Shown here: positions 26,949 to 35,383 of the stretch, piece by piece | Position numbering within the stretch: position 1 is the first letter of the stretch | Layout of the letters: each line of letters starts with the position of its first letter | Source: Fibrobacter sp. | GTDB lineage: Bacteria > Fibrobacterota > Fibrobacteria > Fibrobacterales > Fibrobacteraceae | Length of the DNA stretch: 64,000 nucleotides | Assembly (NCBI GenBank): GCA_017530965.1 | Contig: JAFXLS010000152.1 | Span: 1-64,000, forward strand | Direction of reading: 5' to 3' | The notes under the pieces: model-generated | Told to the model about the DNA's origin: nothing | Seen by the model: the letters and a program-made list of their open reading frames with translations, nothing else | Database searches by the model: none | Made by a program: the position numbers and the translations under genes

Positions 26949-28703
26949 CTACACCAGGAATCTCGGATAGATCCAGGAGCATTCGCGGGCAAGCATCTTC
27001 GGGAATTCGCGGAAGGTTCCGTTGATCTGGTAGAGGTTCAGGCTACCTTCCACAGGTGAAAGCTTAATCAGCGAGTCGGCTCGGGCTTCCAGGTAGGGGT
27101 ATTCGTCGATGTTGCAGGACGATACCACGGCGCAGCCCGTGAGAGCGATAATGGTGTCCACCATCTGCATCAGAATCTGGTGGGGCGCGCCATTCAGTCG
27201 CGTGGACTTCGGGTTATGCAACACTGCAGAAATGGGGTCGATTACCACCACGCGGTAATCGTGGTTTTCCAGTCGCTTGGCACCTTGGATACGCTTGGCA
27301 ATCAGCTGCGCCGTTTCAATCGGCGAAAGAGCTGTTCCGCGCAGGTTCAAGAAACCGAACTTCGGGGTGCTGGCGTTCAGGTTGCGCTTTCCGCCCAGCA
27401 AGTAAAGACGGTTCAGGAATACGGACTTGGTCAGTTCGAAGTTGATGAACAGGACGTCGCTTGAAGAGGTGGCGTTTCCAAACCAGTCTTCTCCGTAGCA
27501 AATGGAGAGGCCCAAGTCCATAAGTGCAAGGGATTTGCCGCTTTTCGGAGGTGCGGTGAACAAGAAAAATTCACCGGCACGGAGCATGTTCTCTACGATG
27601 GTCTGGTCTTTCTTGGGCGCTTCTTCGGTATCGCTGGCAAGCTCAATGAGGGGCTTTCCGTCCAGGGAATATTCCACCCATTCCTGCCATTCCTTGAAGT
27701 TCTTGGCGCCCTGTTCAAGACCAATCAGGTACTGCTGCTTACCGCCACGGAGCACGCCCGGCATGCGGACCATCATGTGCGGGTTGCGATTGCTGGAATC
27801 AACCTTGAATCCCTGGGAGTCCAAAGTCTTGAAAAGGAAATCGACTCTTTCGTAGTATTCTTCTTCGTCGTTGGCGAAAATCTTGATCCAGGCCTGTACG
27901 GAGTTTGCACCGGTGTTTACCAAGGCGGCACAGGGGAGGTTCAAGGCCTTAAAGTAGGCCAGCTGCTTGGCCAAGGACATTTTGGGATTGTCGACAACGA
28001 CATAGCGGTAGCGCCAGGATTCATCGGAGGCGTCTTCGCCGCCTTTGACGGCGTTGATGCAAAGAAGGGCGCCTTCGGGACTGTCGAGACTCTTCATGAT
28101 TTTCTTGATAGAGTCGTCCTGCCCGATGATGTTCGAAACGAGTTCTTCGGTGGAATCTGGAGTATTCGATACCTTGAACGAAATGGTTTCGTCAGGGTCG
28201 AAGGTTGCTTCGAGAAGCTTGGCCAGGTCTTTACGCCAGTCTGCGGCGGGCCATGGAATGGAAAGGGCTTCGGGATCGATTTTGAAGTTCTGCAACAGTT
28301 CCAGGGATTGGGTATCCAGTCCCATGGCCAGCATCTGCTCCATGGAAATCATGTTCGCCGAAAGCGGGGTGATAATCGGCATGGCCACGGTTTGCGGAGC
28401 CGAGGGCGCTTGAGCGGGGGCACCCTCCGCAACCGGGGCTGCGTTCTGTGCCGGCGCGGGCTGTTCCTGGGGGCGTTCTGCGGAGCGCTTTTCGGCAGAG
28501 AACGCACGGCGCAGGGTCTGTTCGACTTCTTCGCCGTCCATGCCGTCATCGCGGGCCTTGCCGCCCAGCTGGAAACTCGCGTCCATGAACGTCCAACCTT
28601 CTTCCATGGCGGCAACGCCCGCCTTGTACAATTCGGTTTTGAGTTCGTTCGGACTAAAAGTGCCTTTTAAGAACAGGTTGATGGTCTTTTTTGCGTTTTC
28701 CAT
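26949..28703 (-). CDS. PrimPol-like / RepA-type RecA ATPase fusion, 584 aa
   Basis: The protein has four parts. An N-terminal helical domain spans about 1-70 and is followed by a Pro/Ala/Gln linker. An archaeo-eukaryotic-primase-like region lies at about 155-330: YRYVVVDNPKMSLAKQLAY, NTGANSVQAWIKIF, then NRNPHMMVRMPGVLRGGKQQ. A RepA-type (AAA_25) ATPase follows, with Walker A APPKSGKS near 384-391 and Walker B VVVIDPIS. In relatives from phages and plasmids the middle motif is SGGKS-x-H; here His is replaced by Gln 270 and the upstream acidic motif is weakened, so the primase is probably inactive. The ribosome site TGAGG precedes ATG. It may be a domesticated replication protein; its present job is unknown. 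Confidence 0.72.
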   Translation of the reverse strand: MENAKKTINLFLKGTFSPNELKTELYKAGVAAMEEGWTFMDASFQLGGKARDDGMDGEEVEQTLRRAFSAEKRSAERPQEQPAPAQNAAPVAEGAPAQAPSAPQTVAMPIITPLSANMISMEQMLAMGLDTQSLELLQNFKIDPEALSIPWPAADWRKDLAKLLEATFDPDETISFKVSNTPDSTEELVSNIIGQDDSIKKIMKSLDSPEGALLCINAVKGGEDASDESWRYRYVVVDNPKMSLAKQLAYFKALNLPCAALVNTGANSVQAWIKIFANDEEEYYERVDFLFKTLDSQGFKVDSSNRNPHMMVRMPGVLRGGKQQYLIGLEQGAKNFKEWQEWVEYSLDGKPLIELASDTEEAPKKDQTIVENMLRAGEFFLFTAPPKSGKSLALMDLGLSICYGEDWFGNATSSSDVLFINFELTKSVFLNRLYLLGGKRNLNASTPKFGFLNLRGTALSPIETAQLIAKRIQGAKRLENHDYRVVVIDPISAVLHNPKSTRLNGAPHQILMQMVDTIIALTGCAVVSSCNIDEYPYLEARADSLIKLSPVEGSLNLYQINGTFREFPKMLARECSWIYPRFLV

Positions 28704-28780
28704 AAGCGCCTCAGATTCTTTATCATACTGAATGTAGCTTTTTTATTTACAAAAGGGTACTTAAAAGTGCAAAATGCATG

Positions 28781-28811
28781 AAAAAACGCCCCGGAATCGC
28801 TCCGGAGTGTT
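28781..28811 (-). terminator. Rho-independent terminator of glnS
   Basis: Read on the minus strand, ACACTCCGGA and TCCGGGGCGT arms pair around a GCGAT loop and are followed by TTTTTT (28786-28781). It stands about 150 bases after the glnS stop and ahead of the next gene start at 28703, so it should separate the two transcripts. Confidence 0.8.
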
Positions 28812-28863
28812 GGTTTTAATTTGTTTGTAACAAGCCGTGGCGGAATTAATCAAATAATGAATC

Positions 28864-28971
28864 GTAATTCGCCTAGAAACGAGCAAGACGAGAAATGCGA
28901 GCCGAAGCTGTATTGAATCATACAGCGAGAGCTCGCATGACGTTGTATTGCGATGTTTATCGGCGAATTAC
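28864..28971. repeat. 108-bp nested imperfect palindrome covering the glnS stop
   Basis: Three sets of inverted arms share one centre. The outer arms are GTAATTCGCC (28864-28873) and GGCGAATTAC (28962-28971). The middle arms are ATGCGAGC (28895-28902) and GCTCGCAT (28931-28938). The inner arms are GCTGTAT (28907-28913) and ATACAGC (28920-28926). All are perfect, and the spacers between outer and middle arms partly pair too. The right outer arm contains the glnS stop codon. It could be a small non-autonomous mobile element or a 3' UTR structure that protects mRNA. Confidence 0.75.
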
Positions 28972-30647
28972 TTCGACGGGTTGAAACTATCCTTCAGACC
29001 AACCGTGCGGTTAAACACCAAGTGACCCGGCTTGGAATCTTCGCTGTCGAGGCAGAAGTAGCCCTGGCGCATGAACTGGAAGCGGTCTTCGAGCTTGGCG
29101 TCGGCGAGGCTCGGTTCCACCTTGGCCTGCTTGATGACCATGGATTCCGGGTTCAGGTAGTCGTGCCAGTCTTCGCCTTCCGGGACCTGGGACGGATCTT
29201 CGAGTGTGAAGAGATTGTCGATCAGGCGCACTTCGGCGTCCACAGCGTGAGCAGCAGATACCCAGTGGATGGTGCCCTTGACCTTGCGGCCATCGGGAGT
29301 TTCGCCACCCTTGCTCTGCGGGTCGTAGACGCAGTGAATCACCTTCACCTTGCCGTCGGCGTCCTTTTCGACGCTCTTGCAAGTCACGAAGTAGGCGCCC
29401 TTCAGACGGACTTCGCCTTCCGGCTTCAGGCGGAAGTACTTCTTCGGCGGTTCTTCCATAAAGTCGTCGGCTTCGATGTAGAGTTCGCCGCTGAACGGTA
29501 CCTGGCGCGTGCCTGCGTTCGGATCGTTCGGGTTATTTTCCACTTCGATCATTTCAACCTTGCCGGCTTCCCAGTTGTCGATTACGAGCTTGACCGGATC
29601 GATCACGGCCATCACGCGGTTGGCGGTCTGGTTCAGTTCTTCGCGGATGCAGAAGTAGAGCAGGTTTACGTCGACCATGGAGTCGGCCTTGGAAACACCG
29701 ATGCGGTCGCAGAATTCGCGGATGGAACTCGGGGTAAAGCCACGGCGGCGGTAACCGCAGACCGTCGGCATACGCGGGTCGTTCCAGCCCATCACGGCCT
29801 TCGTCTGCACCAGTTCGAGGAGCTTACGCTTACTCATCATGGTGTAGGTGAGGTTCAAGCGGGCAAATTCAATCTGCTGCGGGCGATTGTCGAGGCCCAG
29901 TTCAATCAAGAACCAGTCGTACAGCGGACGGTGAGCTTCGAATTCCAGCGTACAGATAGAGTGGGTAATGCCTTCAATCCAGTCGGAAAGCGGGTGCGCA
30001 AAATCATACATCGGGTAGATGCACCACTTGTCACCGGTGCGGTGGTGGGTGCAGTGCTTAATACGGTAGATGACCGGGTCGCGCATGTTCATGTTCGGGC
30101 TAGAAAGGTCCACCTTGGCACGGAGGCACTTTTCGCCGTCGGCATACTTGCCGTCGCGCATTTCGCGGAAGAGCTTCATGTTCTCTTCGACGCTGCGGTC
30201 GCGGTAGGGGCTCGGACGGCTGGGCTTACCAGCATCGTTGCCACGGTATTCCTGCATTTCGTCGCGGGTCAGGTCTTCCACGTAAGCCTTGCCCATTTCA
30301 ATCAGCTTTTCGGCAAAGGCGTAAATCTGGTCGTAGTAGTCGCTTGCGAAATATTCGCCGCCCTTCCATTCAAAGCCGAGCCACTTCACGTCTTCGCGGA
30401 TGGAGTCCACGTATTCCACGTCTTCTTTAGTGGGATTCGTGTCGTCGAAGCGGAGGTTCGTGACACCACCGAAGTCCTTGTACTTGTTTGCCGTACCGAA
30501 GTTCAGGCAGATAGACTTGGCGTGTCCGATGTGGATGTAGCCGTTCGGTTCAGGAGGGAAACGGGTGTGCACATTCTTGCGCTTGCCCGTAGCGAGGTCG
30601 TTAACGATGATGTCCTGTACAAAATTCGAAGATTCAGGGATTTCCAT
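28968..30647 (-). CDS. glnS: Glutaminyl-tRNA synthetase
   Basis: GlnRS charges tRNA-Gln in the cytoplasm. The 559-residue length is close to E. coli GlnRS (554). The class I signatures are intact: [16 protein letters not shown] (HIGH motif) near residue 33 and MMSKRKL (KMSKS equivalent) near residue 270. [10 protein letters not shown] and GWNDPRMPT are further GlnRS marks, and the C-terminal anticodon-binding beta-barrels are complete. AAGGA precedes ATG at good spacing. A tRNA-Gln(CUG) gene lies elsewhere in this window at 45784. The 3' end runs into a large palindrome and then a terminator. Confidence 0.96.
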   Translation of the reverse strand: MEIPESSNFVQDIIVNDLATGKRKNVHTRFPPEPNGYIHIGHAKSICLNFGTANKYKDFGGVTNLRFDDTNPTKEDVEYVDSIREDVKWLGFEWKGGEYFASDYYDQIYAFAEKLIEMGKAYVEDLTRDEMQEYRGNDAGKPSRPSPYRDRSVEENMKLFREMRDGKYADGEKCLRAKVDLSSPNMNMRDPVIYRIKHCTHHRTGDKWCIYPMYDFAHPLSDWIEGITHSICTLEFEAHRPLYDWFLIELGLDNRPQQIEFARLNLTYTMMSKRKLLELVQTKAVMGWNDPRMPTVCGYRRRGFTPSSIREFCDRIGVSKADSMVDVNLLYFCIREELNQTANRVMAVIDPVKLVIDNWEAGKVEMIEVENNPNDPNAGTRQVPFSGELYIEADDFMEEPPKKYFRLKPEGEVRLKGAYFVTCKSVEKDADGKVKVIHCVYDPQSKGGETPDGRKVKGTIHWVSAAHAVDAEVRLIDNLFTLEDPSQVPEGEDWHDYLNPESMVIKQAKVEPSLADAKLEDRFQFMRQGYFCLDSEDSKPGHLVFNRTVGLKDSFNPSK

Positions 30648-30692
30648 GGTTAATCCTTTAGTTTTTTAACGCTGGAAAATATAGTAAAATGG

Positions 30693-31045
30693 TTATTCGT
30701 CACCGAAGAACCAGTCGCGGTCATGGCAGACAATGGTGGTGTGTGAAGTCCTGTTGGAAATGACTGCGATTTTATCAACATCGGTGCAAGCGGGCCCATT
30801 TTCAAGTTTTGAAAAAAGATCATGGTCTTCGTAGTCGACCCAATACTCATCTTGACATATATAGCCAACTTTCTCTTTATTTAAGTATACAACGACACCC
30901 TCTAAAGCGGCCTTGCAGGGGTATTGCGAGGTCTTGGGGGTATTTTGGTATCTTGAATGGAATCTGTCGAAGCGTCGGTAGAGCCTTTTCCGCCGCAGGC
31001 GGCTAGGAAAAAGGCTACAGGAAGAATGCTGAATAAAGATTTCAT
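30693..31045 (-). pseudogene. Small lipoprotein gene with a one-base frameshift
   Basis: From ATG 31045 the frame encodes a clear lipoprotein signal, MKSLFSILPVAFFLAACGG (lipobox LAAC), then reaches a premature TAG after 47 codons. In another frame the rest of a sensible protein follows: KTSQYPCKAALEGVVVYLNK, then CQDEYWVDYEDHD, ending DRDWFFGDE and TAA at 30693. The frames join exactly if the C5 run at 30940-30936 (G5 on the plus strand) had six bases; the repaired gene would encode 117 residues with four Cys after the lipobox. A sequencing error, a recent mutation or phase variation are all possible. Function unknown. Confidence 0.72.
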
Positions 31046-31073
31046 GAATAATCTTGCATCTTGGCGATGAAAT

Positions 31074-32141
31074 TTACTTTCTCATACTTTTGCCAAAGCC
31101 ACCGCGGCTGTTGCCGCTATGTCCGTTACCGCGGTTGCTGCGATCGCTGCGGTCGTTACGATCGCTGCTACGCCTGTCATCCTGCCAGTAATAATCGTTT
31201 GCGGTGCGGGCGTTCATTGGCCGCGAAGTCGTCGTTGCAGAGGGCTGGGCGGGGATGTAGGTCCGTGTTGCCGGAGCGGTGCGATGGTTCATGGGAACCT
31301 TGGCCGGCTTGCTGGGAGGAACCGCGTAACGGTCTTTTCTCGGCGGAGGCGGATTGTGGTGCCTTGGGGGCGGAGGGTTGTGGTAGTGTGCCGGATGGTG
31401 CGGGCGAGGCCTGTTGTGGTACCAGCGGTAATCGTGAACATAAATTAAATGGGTGTCCCATTCAAAGCGGCTGGAACCCCAGCCCCAGTAATCGTAATAG
31501 CCGCCGACCCAAACGCCGGTGCGGTAGCGAAGTCCCGGATATCCGTTGGAGTAAACGTAGTAGACCACATGGGGGTTGTACACGGGAACATATACATATT
31601 CCTTTCGCACAGGTTCAATGACAATCGTCTTTTCCTTGATGACCTTTACCTGCTCGTTACTTTTTAAGTGCCCGTGGTTATAGGCTGCATTTCTCATGCG
31701 CTGGACTGCGTCCATCACGTCTTCTTTTTGCGTTGCGACGGCATCGCCCAATTGGTCTGTCCAAACTTGGTATTTGGCCATGGTGGCAAGTACGGTGGGA
31801 AAGGGAATCAAAGCCTGAACGCTTTCGTCGTAGGGGAGGTCCTCTAACTTGATTCGGTCTGCAAGCTCTTGCCCTTTAAGGTTCTTGTTTTGGTTTGCCC
31901 AGTCGGCAGCACCCGGAATTTCATCCCCATGTACGGAGGCGGCGAGCACCTGGACCAAGAGCGGATCCGGGTAGAGAGCAATAGTAGAAACGAGTGTATC
32001 CAGTTCCGCTGGGGTAAATTTTTCGCTTGCACGGGAAGAGGTGGGCAGGCATAAAACGATTGCCAGCAAAAACCACAGCCAGGTGTGCTTGGCGGCAAAC
32101 GGAAACGCTAAATTTTTTTGAGCTTTTGATTCGGTAAACAT
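31074..32141 (-). CDS. DUF3300 secreted protein
   Basis: The 355-residue protein has a signal peptide (LWFLLAIVLCLPTSSRA) and then the DUF3300 pattern: ELDTLVSTIALYPDPLLVQVL, AADWANQNKNLKGQELADRI and SVQALIPFPTVLATM. After about 190 the sequence is rich in Tyr, His and Pro (HPAHYHNPPPPRHHNPPPP) and ends in a basic Ser/Arg/Gly tail, likely disordered and extracellular or periplasmic. AGGAGGT lies just ahead of the ATG. The His-rich region might bind metal, which is inference. Family function is unknown. Confidence 0.87.
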   Translation of the reverse strand: MFTESKAQKNLAFPFAAKHTWLWFLLAIVLCLPTSSRASEKFTPAELDTLVSTIALYPDPLLVQVLAASVHGDEIPGAADWANQNKNLKGQELADRIKLEDLPYDESVQALIPFPTVLATMAKYQVWTDQLGDAVATQKEDVMDAVQRMRNAAYNHGHLKSNEQVKVIKEKTIVIEPVRKEYVYVPVYNPHVVYYVYSNGYPGLRYRTGVWVGGYYDYWGWGSSRFEWDTHLIYVHDYRWYHNRPRPHHPAHYHNPPPPRHHNPPPPRKDRYAVPPSKPAKVPMNHRTAPATRTYIPAQPSATTTSRPMNARTANDYYWQDDRRSSDRNDRSDRSNRGNGHSGNSRGGFGKSMRK

Positions 32142-32505
32142 GATTTACCTCCTATAGCCATGTGTTACCAATATTATACAAAAATTCGATGCCAATTAGA
32201 TGCTAAAAAATCGTTTTTGGTTGCAGACAGACCTATTTTTCGGGAATAAAATTCCCGTGTTGAGATTTGTCCATGATGGACAGTTTTATTCTTACACGCT
32301 TTTTAAACGAAATGATGAATTTGACGTTGTATATTTAGTGTGTTAAAATGTGCTTGAATCAGCCTTAGAAAAGGGTTGATTCTTTTGAAATTTGCGGAAA
32401 TTGTGTGATTTGGGCGTTGTTGTTTTACACAACACATTAACTAAAATTAACATAAAATCTTACACGTTTGAATCTATTTTTACAACAGATAGTTGGAGGC
32501 ACTAT
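32142..32505. other. Divergent intergenic region upstream of the CotH-family gene
   Basis: This 364-base AT-rich stretch holds no convincing gene. It contains a perfect palindrome CGGGAAT-AAA-ATTCCCG (32241-32257). A second palindrome, TGTCCAT-G-ATGGACA, lies at 32268-32282, and imperfect AATCAGCC/GGGTTGATT arms come shortly after. GGAGG at 32495-32499 is the ribosome site of the CotH gene. The palindromes may be operator sites for one of the flanking genes. Confidence 0.5.
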
Positions 32506-34272
32506 ATGGGCAATTGGGCTAAAATTATATCTACAACGGCGCTATTTGCGTCCTTTACGTTTGCGCAGACGTATGATCTGCCGATTGTGTTCATTGACAC
32601 GAAAAACAAATGTCTAGACCAGAATGTCACCGAAAAAATACCCGCCACGATGAGCGTGCTGGACGCGGCAACGAACAACGTTGCCGATAGCGCCAAGGGT
32701 ACGCACTACGACATCGGTATCAAGGTTCGCGGCCAGTCTTCGGCCAAGTTTCCCAAGCCCGGTTACAGCGTAGAAGTTCGCGACGAAAAAGGCGAAGGCA
32801 TGGACGTGAGCATGTTTGGACTTCCTCCTGGTGACGACTGGGTGTTCCACGGTCCGTATGTAGACAAGAGCCTGATGCGCAATGCACTGGCCCATTGGCT
32901 CTTTAGGCAGGCTGGACACTATAGTCCCCGTAGCAGGCATTTTGACTTGTACATTAACGGCGTTTATCGCGGTGTGTACGTGCTTCTCGAAAAGATCAAA
33001 CGCGGCAAGTATCGTGTAAACGTGAGCAAACTTAAAGAAACCGATGTAGCAGGCGACAGCGTTACCGGTGGCTACATTTGGGCCTTCGACAAGACGGGTA
33101 CCAATACCGGTGGCATGGGCATGGAAGATATCAACAAGGAAGGTTTCAGCACGGCTGACGGCCTGAATGTCATTATGCACTACCCCAAGAAGGAAAACCT
33201 GCAAACTCAGCAGCAGGCCTACCTGAAAAAGTACCTGGAAGATCTCGAAAATCTGTTCAAGAACGGTAAGAATGGTAGCGGCTACGAAAATTATGTGGAT
33301 ATGACTTCTGCGCTTGACTATGTGCTGCACGAAGAAGTGACCAACAATTCCGACTCCTATTGGTGCAGTTTCTTCTTGCACAAACCCAAGGACAGCAAGG
33401 GGGGCAAGGTGACGCTTGGTCCGGCTTGGGATTTCAATCTTGCCATGAGTAATGGTGGCGGCATGGGGTCGACAACGACCGACGGCTGGCAAATCGAGAA
33501 TCCTCAGAAGCAGGGCCAAGGCGGAATGATGATGATGGGCGGTGGCCTGAAAGCTCCTAACTGGCTTATCGGCATGTGGAAAGACAGCCACTACCAAAGT
33601 GAATTGAAAAAACGCTGGGCTGAACTCCGTAGCGGTGTATGGCATACTAAGACGATGGATGTGTATTTGGATTCTATGAAAGCGTATCTCACCAAGGCTG
33701 CAGACCGCAACTTTAAGCGTTGGCCTAACTTGGGGCAGGGTAGCGGCCAGGGTGATCCCGATCCGGAACCGATGAAATTCTGCAACCAGAGCCAGGGTGG
33801 TCAGAACCAGAACCCTTGGGGAATGTGGGGTGGCGGTGGTGGTGGCATCACCATGGGTGGCAATAACGCCAACACGTGGGACGGCGAATTCGAACATCTC
33901 CGCAAGAAGATGAAAGAACGAATGGCCTGGATGGACCGTCAGCTCGGATTTACCGAACCTGCACAGCCTATTGTGACCGAACCCGTGATTCATGATCCGG
34001 ATTGGAAGAAGGATTCCGTAACCCAGTCAACTTACAGGAATGTTCAGATGGAAAACCTGAGTAGGCTTTCTCCGACGAACTATTTTGCCGTGAATGGCGA
34101 CCATCTCGAAATCCAGACGAGTCTGGGCGGAATGTTTGCTCTTGTCGATTTGAACGGAACGGTGCTGTACAAGACGCGAATTGGTAAGGGCCTCACGACC
34201 TTGAAGGTCCCAGCCAAGGCGATGAACCGGCATTGGATTGCAACCCTCAACGGGAAAATGCTTGGTCGGTAA
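32506..34272 (+). CDS. CotH-family secreted protein (spore-coat-kinase-like)
   Basis: The start at 32506 (MGNWAKIISTTALFASFTFAQ) follows GGAGG and a signal peptide; an upstream in-frame start at 32392 lacks both. It gives 588 residues. The CotH pattern is clear: IGIKVRGQSSAKFPKPGYSVEV, DDWVFHGPYVDKSLMRNALA, YINGVYRGVYVLLEKIKR and GPAWDFNLAM. Family members are atypical protein kinases in spore formers; in fibre degraders CotH domains occur in secreted or cellulosome-linked proteins. Glycine/Met-rich stretches (GMMMMGGG, MWGGGGGG) interrupt the C-terminal half. The last 45 residues form a sorting-like beta domain ending LNGKMLGR. Substrate unknown. Confidence 0.87.
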   Translation: MGNWAKIISTTALFASFTFAQTYDLPIVFIDTKNKCLDQNVTEKIPATMSVLDAATNNVADSAKGTHYDIGIKVRGQSSAKFPKPGYSVEVRDEKGEGMDVSMFGLPPGDDWVFHGPYVDKSLMRNALAHWLFRQAGHYSPRSRHFDLYINGVYRGVYVLLEKIKRGKYRVNVSKLKETDVAGDSVTGGYIWAFDKTGTNTGGMGMEDINKEGFSTADGLNVIMHYPKKENLQTQQQAYLKKYLEDLENLFKNGKNGSGYENYVDMTSALDYVLHEEVTNNSDSYWCSFFLHKPKDSKGGKVTLGPAWDFNLAMSNGGGMGSTTTDGWQIENPQKQGQGGMMMMGGGLKAPNWLIGMWKDSHYQSELKKRWAELRSGVWHTKTMDVYLDSMKAYLTKAADRNFKRWPNLGQGSGQGDPDPEPMKFCNQSQGGQNQNPWGMWGGGGGGITMGGNNANTWDGEFEHLRKKMKERMAWMDRQLGFTEPAQPIVTEPVIHDPDWKKDSVTQSTYRNVQMENLSRLSPTNYFAVNGDHLEIQTSLGGMFALVDLNGTVLYKTRIGKGLTTLKVPAKAMNRHWIATLNGKMLGR

Positions 34273-34309
34273 AAGACCGCTCGGCTCTATCGCAGATTAA
34301 AAATGTGAT
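34272..34309 (+). repeat. 38-bp direct repeat, copy 1
   Basis: This copy begins on the last base of the CotH stop codon and matches copy 2 at 34363-34400 in 36 of 38 positions. It contains GACCGCTCGG and GATTAAAAATGTGAT. Confidence 0.8.
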
Positions 34310-34330
34310 ATCGCCTCGCTCTCGCAACCA

Positions 34331-34354
34331 CGCCCCGTTAATACGGGGCGTTTG
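34331..34354 (+). terminator. Rho-independent terminator after the CotH gene
   Basis: CGCCCCGT and ACGGGGCG arms pair perfectly around TAAT (34331-34350) and are followed by TTTGTTG. It lies between the two 38-bp repeats and should end the CotH transcript. Confidence 0.75.
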
Positions 34355-34362
34355 TTGCTCAC

Positions 34363-34400
34363 AAAGACCGCTCGGTTCTATCGCGGATTAAAAATGTGAT
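34363..34400 (+). repeat. 38-bp direct repeat, copy 2
   Basis: Copy 2 of the repeat, 91 bases from copy 1, ends two bases from the stop codon of the convergent UreE-like gene. Confidence 0.8.
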
Positions 34401-34401
34401 G

Positions 34402-34671
34402 CTAAAGATAATGCTTGACCTTGTTGACGGGGTCAAGGTTTTCTTTTGGCGGCTTGGGAACGTAGATTTTTACAGCGTACACGTAGTGATCTGTTTCGAC
34501 CAATATGTCGCCTTCTTGCATGTCTTCGTTGATTTCGATTTCAATTTCTACACCGTCGCGGGCGATGCGGCGGATAGAATGTTCCTTGAGTTCGTGTTTC
34601 TCGAACAGGACGTCGACGACTTTCTTGTAGGTGCCGTGATGAATGGTACCTAGAATACTGTTGCAAATCAT
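34402..34671 (-). CDS. UreE N-domain-like small protein
   Basis: The 89-residue protein follows the pattern of the N-terminal domain of the urease nickel chaperone UreE: RRIARDGVEIEIEINEDMQEGDILVETDHYVYAVKI aligns with its 'R.R....G.e..i.l......GDil......v.v' strands. The UreE C-terminal metal-binding domain and His-rich tail are absent, and no urease genes are nearby, so a nickel role is not supported by context. It starts 14 bases after the nucleotidyltransferase-like gene stop and likely shares its transcript. The name is tentative. Confidence 0.6.
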   Translation of the reverse strand: MICNSILGTIHHGTYKKVVDVLFEKHELKEHSIRRIARDGVEIEIEINEDMQEGDILVETDHYVYAVKIYVPKPPKENLDPVNKVKHYL

Positions 34672-34685
34672 TTTATTTTCCCGTT

Positions 34686-35375
34686 TTAAACCGCATCCAT
34701 GGAGTCGACATGGTTTACGATTTCAGTGACGGTGGCAATATAGCTATTTATGCTTTCGATGAAAGCCTTTTCGTTCCGGCTGCTGATGGGAGCACGGAGT
34801 GCAGGGTAGGCGTTAAAGATTTGCTGGTGGTTTTCAGGATAAATCCGGTGAATCAGGTAGTAGACCCCGTACATAATAGGGAGTAGCGTCGCGTTGGCGC
34901 GGGCGAAGAATCCCAGTGGATTGCGGTCTTGTTGCAGGTAGATGTAGGCTTCGCGCAGGTGAATCAGGAGTCCGCGGAGTTCACGTTCGCATTCCAGACG
35001 TAGGCATTCCACATTCGGCTGGTAGTTGGGCAGGGGCTTGGCCCCGGCAATTGCGACGTTCCTGTTGGCGATGTGCAAAAATTCCAGGGGGAAAACGTCT
35101 TCGGAGGTCTGGATTTCTTTAAGGGTAAAGAAATAGCGGAACTCGATGTTTTCTTTCTTGGCTTCATTCAAAAGCTCTTGCAGGGGCTTGATGCTTGCGG
35201 TAGAATTATCGCGCAGGATAAAGCTTACGGTCCAGGGGTTTTCCAGGGCGTTGAAACCTTCGACAAGGCAATCGCCGTGGATGAAGGCCGATATCAGATT
35301 GTCGCCCAGGGCTTGCTGAAGCATGCCCGGCCACTTGGATCTTTGAAGTTCTACGATGCTCAGGTTCTTTTTCAT
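34686..35375 (-). CDS. Nucleotidyltransferase-fold-like protein, 229 aa
   Basis: The layout resembles standalone nucleotidyltransferases: a strand-turn IHGDCLVEGF where GS-x-RG is expected, a following strand (WTVSFILRD), then a helical C-terminal half with LRLECERELRGLLIHLREAY. The usual Ser and the paired Asp residues of the active site are not evident, so it may be inactive or only distantly related. It starts 8 bases after the TPM-domain gene, making a three-gene run with the TPM and UreE-like genes. No partner toxin was recognised. Confidence 0.6.
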   Translation of the reverse strand: MKKNLSIVELQRSKWPGMLQQALGDNLISAFIHGDCLVEGFNALENPWTVSFILRDNSTASIKPLQELLNEAKKENIEFRYFFTLKEIQTSEDVFPLEFLHIANRNVAIAGAKPLPNYQPNVECLRLECERELRGLLIHLREAYIYLQQDRNPLGFFARANATLLPIMYGVYYLIHRIYPENHQQIFNAYPALRAPISSRNEKAFIESINSYIATVTEIVNHVDSMDAV

Positions 35376-35383
35376 GATCTACC

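Noticed and set aside
28953-30653. 566-codon plus-strand open frame over glnS
   Set aside because: Reverse-strand shadow of glutaminyl-tRNA synthetase; no recognisable protein pattern.
30650-30868. 72-codon minus-strand frame
   Set aside because: It overlaps the real, frameshifted lipoprotein gene in a third frame and has no protein-like pattern.
32392-32505. N-terminal extension of the CotH-family protein
   Set aside because: The signal peptide and the GGAGG ribosome site place the start at 32506.
34272-34400. CRISPR-like array
   Set aside because: Only two repeat copies, and the intervening DNA is a terminator rather than a spacer set; no cas genes nearby.
34402-34671. Urease accessory gene ureE
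   Set aside because: Only the N-domain pattern is present and no urease genes are near, so only a 'UreE-like' name is supported.
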